Source: Nonomuraea cypriaca (GTDB lineage Bacteria > Actinomycetota > Actinomycetes > Streptosporangiales > Streptosporangiaceae). Taken from it: a stretch of 64,000 nt of DNA. Made by a program: the position numbers and the translations under genes. Below the pieces are notes generated by a model. That model worked only from the letters and a program-made list of their open reading frames with translations, did not search any database and was not told the origin of the DNA. The stretch lies in contig NZ_JADOGI010000014.1 in assembly GCF_015645445.1 (NCBI RefSeq), forward strand, positions 1 to 64,000, in the 5' to 3' direction. This document shows, piece after piece, positions 58,858 to 64,000 of this stretch (the first letter of the stretch is position 1; each line of letters begins with the position of its first letter).

Positions 58858-59883
58858 ATGACTTCGACGGACACCCCTGAGAACCTTGATTTTCCGGACC
58901 CGGCGGCCGCCACGGACTCCCCGAACCCCGCCGCCTCGGACGGCGCCCCCGTGATGCTCGCCCTGCACCAGACGGCCCTCGGCGGCCCCGAGGTCCTGCA
59001 GCTGACCGAGCTTCCGCGGCCCGCGCCCGGCCCCGGGGAGATCCTCGTCGCCGTGCACGCGGCCGGACTCAACCCCACGGACTTCAAGCACCGCGCCCTG
59101 AGTATTTTCCTGCCGCCCCCGCCGCTGACCCTCGGTTGGGACGTCTCCGGCACCGTGGTGGAGACCGGCCCAGGCGTCACCCTCTTCCAGCCCGGTGACG
59201 AGGTGTTCGGCATGCTGCCCTACCCGTACGGGGCCGGCTCCCACGCCGAGTACGTGACCGGCCCCACCCGCGCCTTCGCCGTCAAGCCCGCCGGGATCGA
59301 CCACGTCCAGGCGGCCGCTCTGCCACTGGCCGCGCTCACCGCCTGGCAGGCCCTCGTCGAGACCGCGGGCCTGCGGGCCGGGCAGCGGGTGCTGATCCAC
59401 GCCGCGGCCGGCGGTGTCGGTCATCTCGCCGTACAGATCGCCAAGGAACGCGGCGCGCACGTCACCGGGACGGCGAGCGCCCCCAAGCATGACTTCCTGC
59501 GCGAGCTCGGCGCGGATGCCTGCATCGACCACCACTCTGAGGACTTCACCGACACCGAGGAGCGCTACGACGTCGTCCTTGACGCCCTCGGCGGGGAGAC
59601 CGCCACCCGTTCCGTGGGTGTGCTCCGCCCCGGGGGCGTCCTCGTCTCCCTGCTGCCGGGTGCCGAGGACACCCGGGCCGCGGCGGAGAAGGCACAGGTC
59701 CGCGCCGTCACCCTGATCGTTGAGCACGACCAGGCCGGGATGCGCGCCGTCGCCGAGCTCGTCGACCGGGGCAGGCTCCGCGCCCACGTCTCCGGCACCT
59801 TCCCCCTCGCCGAAGGCGCCCGGGCTCACGTCCTGGGGGAGACGGGCCGCACCACCGGCAAGCTGGTCATTACCGTGCGCTGA
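58858..59883 (+). CDS. NADP-dependent zinc-independent oxidoreductase (quinone oxidoreductase family)
   Basis: A 341-residue MDR enzyme. HAAGLNPTDFKHRALSIF and LGWDVSGTVVETGPGV are the GroES-like part. AAAGGVGHLAVQIAKERGAHV is the NADP loop. The zinc Cys cluster is absent, as in quinone oxidoreductases. The first 30 residues are a Pro/Asp/Ala-rich extension before the usual start, so a later start is possible. A hairpin follows at 59894. Confidence 0.9.
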   Translation: MTSTDTPENLDFPDPAAATDSPNPAASDGAPVMLALHQTALGGPEVLQLTELPRPAPGPGEILVAVHAAGLNPTDFKHRALSIFLPPPPLTLGWDVSGTVVETGPGVTLFQPGDEVFGMLPYPYGAGSHAEYVTGPTRAFAVKPAGIDHVQAAALPLAALTAWQALVETAGLRAGQRVLIHAAAGGVGHLAVQIAKERGAHVTGTASAPKHDFLRELGADACIDHHSEDFTDTEERYDVVLDALGGETATRSVGVLRPGGVLVSLLPGAEDTRAAAEKAQVRAVTLIVEHDQAGMRAVAELVDRGRLRAHVSGTFPLAEGARAHVLGETGRTTGKLVITVR

Positions 59884-59893
59884 GGCGGGATGA

Positions 59894-59911
59894 CCCGGGA
59901 GTCGTCCCGGG
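59894..59911 (+). terminator. hairpin after the oxidoreductase gene
   Basis: CCCGGGA, GTCG, TCCCGGG: a 7-bp perfect stem 11 bases past the stop. The rest of 59912-60121 holds no gene I can support. Confidence 0.6.
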
Positions 59912-60121
59912 CCACGGCACAGGACCGTGGACGTCCCGTGCCGTGCGTGCTCCGACGGTCCGTGCCCACGCCTCAAGGAGAAGGCTCCCGACGCCACGAA
60001 CACACGGCCAGTGACCTGCGCTAACGCAATCGCGTGTACCTGGCGACAACACTCTTACCGACACCCCGACTACTTCGCGCCCGAGGAGGTGGCTCGAACG
60101 ACCCCGGCGTCATAGCCGGAA

Positions 60122-61393
60122 TCACGACCCGCAGTGCAGGCTCACCTGCAGGACGGTCGGACCGCCAGGAGGGCTGTCCAGCAGGAAGGTCCCGTCGTGG
60201 GCTTCGACGCGGCGGCGCATGCCGACGAGCCCCGATCCGCGGCGCTCGTCCGCCCCGCCGCGGCCGTCGTCGATGATCTGGACGTGCAGCCGGTCGACGT
60301 GACGGCGCACCTTGACGGCGGCTTGCCGGGCCTGGCTGTGCTTGGCGATGTTGGTCAGTGCCTCGGCCACCACGAAGTAGGTGGTGGCCTCGACGGACGC
60401 GGCGGCCCTGGCCGGAATGTCAGCGTCGATCCGGCAGGGCAGCGGGCAGGACGTGGCCAGGCCGGTGAGCGCGTCTGCCAGGCTCCGGTCGGTCAGCACG
60501 GGCGGCAGGATGCTCCGTACGACCCCCCGAAGCTCGGCCAGCGCCTGCTCGGCGGCGCCCTGCGCCCGTTCGAGGGGCTCCCTGGCCGCGGACGGTGTCC
60601 CCTCTAGCGCACGCAGCCCCGCCCCGAGCAGCACGTTGACCGCCACGAGCCGATTCTGGGTCCCGTCGTGCAACGACCGTTCGATCCGCCGCAACTCGGT
60701 GGCATGCGCGTCCAGCGCGGCGGCGCGGGTAGCCGTGAGCTGCGCGACGCGCAGGGTCAGGTCGGTGTCGGGATCAGGCGCCAGAAGTCGCCGCCCTGGC
60801 CAGGCCTGCAAGCGCGCCATACCAGGCGCGACGATCATGGTCACGGCGATCCCGATCGGGGCCAGCACCGCGACGCCGAGAGCGCTGGGCAGGTCCCGCA
60901 CGATCCAGAGCTCCAAGGCACCGGTCGCGGCTTCCTCCGGAGGCAGCACCCACCACCACAACCAGAAGGTGGCGTCCTGCACCGCGTGAACGGGGAACGT
61001 GAGCCCGACCAGGCCGAGGGCGAGCCCAGAGGTGGCGTGCGCGACCACCCAGCCCGCCTCGCGCCGCACGGTCCGGTCGGCGAGCGCGCCGCGCAGCCCG
61101 GCCGGCGTCCGCTCGGGCGCGATGATCTCGGGACCCCAGCGTGAGAGCCGGGCCCGCTCCCTGTTGGCGACCGCGCGCAGCCCGCGCAACGCCATGGGAA
61201 CCAGTAGCAACCCCACACCGACCAGGCAGGCCAGCAAGGTGACGACCAGCAAGACGACCGTGACCATCGCCAGAATGCTCGTGCCGAGCCCGATGGCGAG
61301 GTGCTCGTGCGCGTCGAGGGTGGCGCGGGCACGCACGAACACGTTCCACCGAGCGGCCGGCCGCCGATGCCCCCCGGTCATCATGGCCCGCAT
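60122..61393 (-). CDS. NarL-type sensor histidine kinase
   Basis: A 423-residue membrane kinase. Two pairs of hydrophobic helices (about 30-60 and 110-190) form the sensor; DUF-like WLWWWVLPPEEA lies between the later pair. The HisKA_3 motif is ELRRIERSLHDGTQNRLVAV with the phosphorylated His in SLHDG. The ATPase domain has FVVAEALTNIAKHSQA (N box) and DDGRGGAD...GLVGMRRRV (G boxes). The start at 61393 follows GAGGAGG. No response-regulator gene is adjacent in the window, so the partner is elsewhere. Confidence 0.9.
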   Translation of the reverse strand: MRAMMTGGHRRPAARWNVFVRARATLDAHEHLAIGLGTSILAMVTVVLLVVTLLACLVGVGLLLVPMALRGLRAVANRERARLSRWGPEIIAPERTPAGLRGALADRTVRREAGWVVAHATSGLALGLVGLTFPVHAVQDATFWLWWWVLPPEEAATGALELWIVRDLPSALGVAVLAPIGIAVTMIVAPGMARLQAWPGRRLLAPDPDTDLTLRVAQLTATRAAALDAHATELRRIERSLHDGTQNRLVAVNVLLGAGLRALEGTPSAAREPLERAQGAAEQALAELRGVVRSILPPVLTDRSLADALTGLATSCPLPCRIDADIPARAAASVEATTYFVVAEALTNIAKHSQARQAAVKVRRHVDRLHVQIIDDGRGGADERRGSGLVGMRRRVEAHDGTFLLDSPPGGPTVLQVSLHCGS

Positions 61394-61681
61394 GCGCACC
61401 TCCTCATCCGGACGCTAGCCGCCCCGGGCGGTCGTAGATCATCATCGGAAGGTATAGCAGCCTATACCGAACTTGTCTCACTGTTAGGGGAGTTGTCAGG
61501 TTTTAACCGCCCGTTGCCGCCTGGGTTCGCGGCCGTCCAGGACGCCCCGCACCGCCTCCGCGTCGACGTCAGGCCGCATCAGGTCCGCGCGCCCGTCGCG
61601 GAGAGTGGGAACCCGGCGCTCGCGTCCGCGCCACCGCCGGAGCGACCAGCGATCGGGCCGGCATCGGTTGAACAGGGCGAC
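61394..61681. other. intergenic with inverted repeat
   Basis: 288 bases without a convincing gene. GGTATAG and CTATACC at 61451-61468 form an inverted repeat related to those before the aminopeptidase at 62531, and lie 58 bases upstream of the kinase start, so the XRE protein at 62594 might also act here. Confidence 0.5.
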
Positions 61682-62506
61682 TTAGGCGTCCTTTGTGGAG
61701 AGCCGACTGGCGGAATCAGCCCGCATTGCTGGGTTCTCCGGTTCACGCCGGGTGAGCACCAAGGGGGCGTCCTCGGTGATGGCTACCGTGTGCTCGGAGT
61801 GGGCCGTGCGCGAGCCGTCCGCCGACCGAATGGTCCAGCCATCGGCGTCGTAGACGATCCGGCCGGTCGTGCGGGCGAACCAGGGTTCGAGCGCGAGGGT
61901 CAGGCCCGGCCGGAGCGTAAGACCGCGCCCTGCCCGGCCCTTGTTCGAAACGTGGGGCCCCTCGTGCATGGTGCGGCCAATGCCGTGGCCACCGAACTCG
62001 TTGTTGACCGGGTAACCGTAGTCGTGGGCTACCGCCCAGATGGCCGCCGAGATGTCACCCAGGCGGTTGCCCGGACGTGCCACCTCGATCGCCGCCTCCA
62101 ACGCTTCCTCGGTGGCGCGGATGATCCGCAGGTCCTCCTCGGCGGCGGTCCCGACGACGACCGTGCGCGCCGAGTCGGCCACCCAGCCGTCGACGCTGAC
62201 CGCGAGGTCCGCGCCGAGTACGTCGCCGTCGCGCAGCGTGTAGTCGTGGGGTAGGCCGTGCAGGACGGCGTCGTTGACCGACAGGCAGATGACGTTGCGG
62301 AACGGGCCGCGTCCGAAGGACGGCGCGTAGTCCCAGTAGCACGACTCCGCCCCGCGCCGTTTGATCATGCCGCGCACGTGGTGCTCCAGGTCCAGGAGGT
62401 TGACGCCCACGTCGGCGAGTCGGCCGACCTCGGAGAGCACCTCGGCGACGAAACGCCCGGCCACGTGCATGCGTTGGATCTCCGCAGGCGTCTTCAGTTC
62501 AATCAC
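61682..62506 (-). CDS. map: type I methionyl aminopeptidase
   Basis: A 274-residue metalloprotease that removes N-terminal Met. The metal ligands are visible: the Asp of GADLAVSVDGWVADSARTV, the His of GHGIGRTMHEGP, the Glu of LALEPWF and the Glu of SEHTVAI. Two copies of map are common in actinomycetes; this one is divergent from a small XRE regulator with palindromic sites between, so it is probably a conditionally expressed second copy. The start at 62506 gives the canonical MIELKTPAEIQRM. Confidence 0.9.
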   Translation of the reverse strand: MIELKTPAEIQRMHVAGRFVAEVLSEVGRLADVGVNLLDLEHHVRGMIKRRGAESCYWDYAPSFGRGPFRNVICLSVNDAVLHGLPHDYTLRDGDVLGADLAVSVDGWVADSARTVVVGTAAEEDLRIIRATEEALEAAIEVARPGNRLGDISAAIWAVAHDYGYPVNNEFGGHGIGRTMHEGPHVSNKGRAGRGLTLRPGLTLALEPWFARTTGRIVYDADGWTIRSADGSRTAHSEHTVAITEDAPLVLTRREPENPAMRADSASRLSTKDA

Positions 62507-62530
62507 GAATACCTCGCGTCACAGAGTATT

Positions 62531-62576
62531 GGTATAGTTATACCGGAACTCTAACACTTGCCGGTATAATAATACC
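62531..62576. promoter_or_regulatory. two GGTAT-palindromes in the map/XRE divergent promoter
   Basis: GGTATAGTTATACC (62531-62544) and GGTATAATAATACC (62563-62576) have the same arms and are 32 bases apart. They lie 25-87 bases from the two starts. The XRE protein at 62594 is the natural binder. Confidence 0.7.
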
Positions 62577-62593
62577 AGCCCTATCCTGGAAGC

Positions 62594-62863
62594 ATGGTCC
62601 GTCAACCGCTCACACCCGAGCAGATCGAAGCCGGCAGGCGTCTCGGCGCCCTGCTGCGCCACGCGCGAGCGGGACGCGACCTGGCGGAAGTCGCGCACGC
62701 GGCTGGCATCTCGCCGGAAACCCTGCGCAAGATCGAGACCGGACGACTACCCTCTCCCGGATTCGGCACGATCGTCTGCCTCGGCGAGGCACTCAACGTG
62801 CCGGTTCAGGAGTTGGCAGCTACCTGGCGCGGCAACGACCTACCGCTGGAATCCGTCTCGTAG
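62594..62863 (+). CDS. XRE-family helix-turn-helix regulator
   Basis: An 89-residue protein that is almost entirely a DNA-binding domain: GRRLGALLRHARAGRDLAEVA, then AGISPETLRKIETGRLPSPG as the recognition region, and CLGEALNVPVQELAATW. The divergent pairing with methionine aminopeptidase and the GGTAT palindromes between them indicate control of map and autoregulation. Confidence 0.9.
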   Translation: MVRQPLTPEQIEAGRRLGALLRHARAGRDLAEVAHAAGISPETLRKIETGRLPSPGFGTIVCLGEALNVPVQELAATWRGNDLPLESVS

Positions 62864-62892
62864 CCGCTGTTGCGCCCGCCCAGGGAGTCCCG

Positions 62893-63564
62893 GTGGACAC
62901 CGGCCGGCCCCTCATCGGTATCCGGCCCACACCGGGCCGGTGGTCCACGCCCTGCTCAACACCGCCGATGCGGTCAGCGGCGCGCAGGACGTGGTCGTCG
63001 ACACCGACGTCGCCCAGCTCGACGCGGTGGCGTGGGTGTGCGGTGCGCCTCTTGCGGACGGTGTGGGGTATCGGCTGGTTCCGGCGTGTTCGGCCGCGTC
63101 GGGCGATCTGTCGCGGGTGTGGCCGGACGCATGTGTTGCTGCCGGTCGGCGTGCTATGGCATCGACGCGATGAGGTGTCGATGATCGGTGAGGCGTTGAC
63201 GCGCTCAGCGCTGGGTGAGGGGTTCCGGTCGATCGGCCGGGTGCTGGGGCGGCCCGAGGCCACGGTGTGGGCGTGGATCCGGCGGATACGATCAGTCGCC
63301 GACCAGGTGCGGTCGGCGTTCACGCTGGTGCGGGCCATCTTGGTGGCCGAGGTGGCGGCGTTGGCCGGGGTGGCCTCGCCGCTGGCCGATGCGGTGCTGG
63401 CGGCAGCGGCGGCGGCCGGGCAGGCCTTCGCCGAGTTGGGGGATATCGCTGCGGGGGCGCCCTGGGAGGTGGCCTGCGCGGTCACCGGCGGGATGCTGCT
63501 GGCTCCGCCGATCATCGGCTTTCGGATCAACATGAATCACACTCTGGTCGCTTTCGGTTGCTGA
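62893..63564 (+). CDS. DUF6431-type transposon-associated protein
   Basis: The conserved part starts near 63060: RRVRPRRAICRGCGRTHVLLPV (a CxxC zinc-knuckle-like motif) and IGEALTRSALGEGFRSIGRVLGRPEATVWAWIRR (a helix-turn-helix; key part GRPEATVWAW). The frame stays open to 63564. The first 55 codons look unconserved, so the start is uncertain and the 5' end may be damaged. Proteins like this usually precede a DDE transposase, as here (46 bases). They are thought to be accessory DNA-binding proteins of the element. Confidence 0.6.
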   Translation: MDTGRPLIGIRPTPGRWSTPCSTPPMRSAARRTWSSTPTSPSSTRWRGCAVRLLRTVWGIGWFRRVRPRRAICRGCGRTHVLLPVGVLWHRRDEVSMIGEALTRSALGEGFRSIGRVLGRPEATVWAWIRRIRSVADQVRSAFTLVRAILVAEVAALAGVASPLADAVLAAAAAAGQAFAELGDIAAGAPWEVACAVTGGMLLAPPIIGFRINMNHTLVAFGC

Positions 63565-63610
63565 CCGTCAGCCTCGTGGGGGTGTTTCACCGACCCTTCG
63601 AGGAGGACGA

Positions 63611-64000
63611 ATGGTGACGAAAGCCGAAGAGGAACGGCGGGGGCGGGCCGAGGAGGCCCGCGCCATCGGGTTGTGGCGGTATGAAATCGTCCAAGACCTC
63701 ATCGACCCGGCCCTGACCGCCAAGCAGCGCGGCGCGATGGCCCGCTCGATGGCCGAGCGGGTCCATATCGACTTGTCCGGCGAGCCGGTCACGGTCTCGC
63801 GCAAGACGATCGACCGGTGGCTGCGCTGGTATCGCATCGGCGGGTTCGACGCGCTGGTCCCTGCCCCGAAGCAAGCGCCGCCGCGCACCGCGCCGGAGGT
63901 GCTGGCGCTGGCCGAGGCGCTCAAGCGGGAGAATCCGGCGCGCACCGCCGCGCAGGTGCGGCGGATTCTGCGCATGAGCGCCGGCTCATCGCCCTCCGAT
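63611..64000 (+). CDS. DDE-type transposase/integrase, 5' part
   Basis: 130 codons are visible and the gene runs off the window. ATG follows GAGGAGGACGA. The N-terminal HTH region has GEPVTVSRKTIDRWLRWYRIGGFDALVP, whose key part SRKTIDRWL is typical of Mu/IS481-like transposases of the rve superfamily. ALAEALKRENPARTAAQVRRIL is the second helix block before the catalytic core, which lies outside. With the DUF6431-type gene it makes up an insertion element. Confidence 0.8.
   Translation, partial: MVTKAEEERRGRAEEARAIGLWRYEIVQDLIDPALTAKQRGAMARSMAERVHIDLSGEPVTVSRKTIDRWLRWYRIGGFDALVPAPKQAPPRTAPEVLALAEALKRENPARTAAQVRRILRMSAGSSPSD

Noticed and set aside
60000-60121. Possible tRNA because of GGCTCGAAC-like bases
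   Set aside because: No cloverleaf with a consistent acceptor and anticodon stem could be drawn.

Overview
The window looks like chromosomal DNA of a high-GC actinomycete, probably a soil genus of the Streptosporangiales (Nonomuraea/Actinomadura type). The grounds are very high G+C, frequent GTG and TTG starts, many ATGA/GTGA stop-start overlaps, and the protein families present. No rRNA, tRNA or CRISPR array was seen. The window is catabolic and accessory in character, and many genes are broken or deleted.

Layout. 1-4.7 kb: two GH97 glycosidases on the minus strand, one running off the window. 5-7.6 kb: a scar with a truncated SRPBCC gene, a decayed TnsA-like transposase gene beside clustered TGTCGGT repeats, an alpha/beta hydrolase and a fragment of a tyrosine integrase. 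7.6-37 kb: a large region devoted to catabolism of an organic acid, probably aromatic. It holds a bicupin protein coupled to an orphan EutA-like reactivase, an FCD-GntR regulator, a binding-protein ABC importer with two tandem binding proteins, two intact MFS carriers, two FAD reductases, a second bicupin, a class II aldolase, two dihydroxyphthalate-decarboxylase-like proteins, a LigJ-like amidohydrolase, an RraA/LigK-like aldolase, a zinc alcohol dehydrogenase, an RpiB-like isomerase, an alpha/beta hydrolase with a Cys nucleophile motif, a PanB-like aldolase, an unrecognised partner protein, a Rieske oxygenase and a [2Fe-2S] ferredoxin. A second FCD-GntR regulator closes it. Short GGT-N3-ACC-type operators recur in front of most of these units, so they probably form one regulon. 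Between 20.3 and 25.5 kb lie fragments of paralogues of the same genes (EutA, decarboxylase-like, ferredoxin, amidohydrolase, bicupin). These look like the ruins of a second copy of the pathway.

38.2-53.4 kb: a polysaccharide-utilisation region with a LacI regulator, GH36, 2-hydroxyacid dehydrogenase, GH43, a sugar ABC importer, a truncated LacI, a 1524-residue multidomain secreted protein and a Tat-exported alginate-lyase-like protein. Candidate LacI operators occur in front of several of these. 53.6-55.9 kb: a gene graveyard (alpha/beta hydrolase, glycosidase, GH127, SDR and pterin-synthase fragments). 56.2-62.9 kb: ordinary regulator/enzyme pairs: FrnE-like DsbA with a TetR gene and duplicated operators, an AraC/DJ-1 regulator with a quinone-oxidoreductase-like enzyme, an orphan sensor kinase, and methionine aminopeptidase divergent from an XRE regulator. 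62.9-64 kb: a DUF6431-type gene and a DDE transposase that runs off the end.

Working model (inference): the importer or MFS carriers bring in an aromatic or related acid. The Rieske oxygenase, ferredoxin and FAD reductase hydroxylate it. Decarboxylase-like proteins, bicupins, dehydrogenase, hydrolases and aldolases then take it to central metabolites. The ring-cleavage step and the substrate cannot be fixed from sequence alone.
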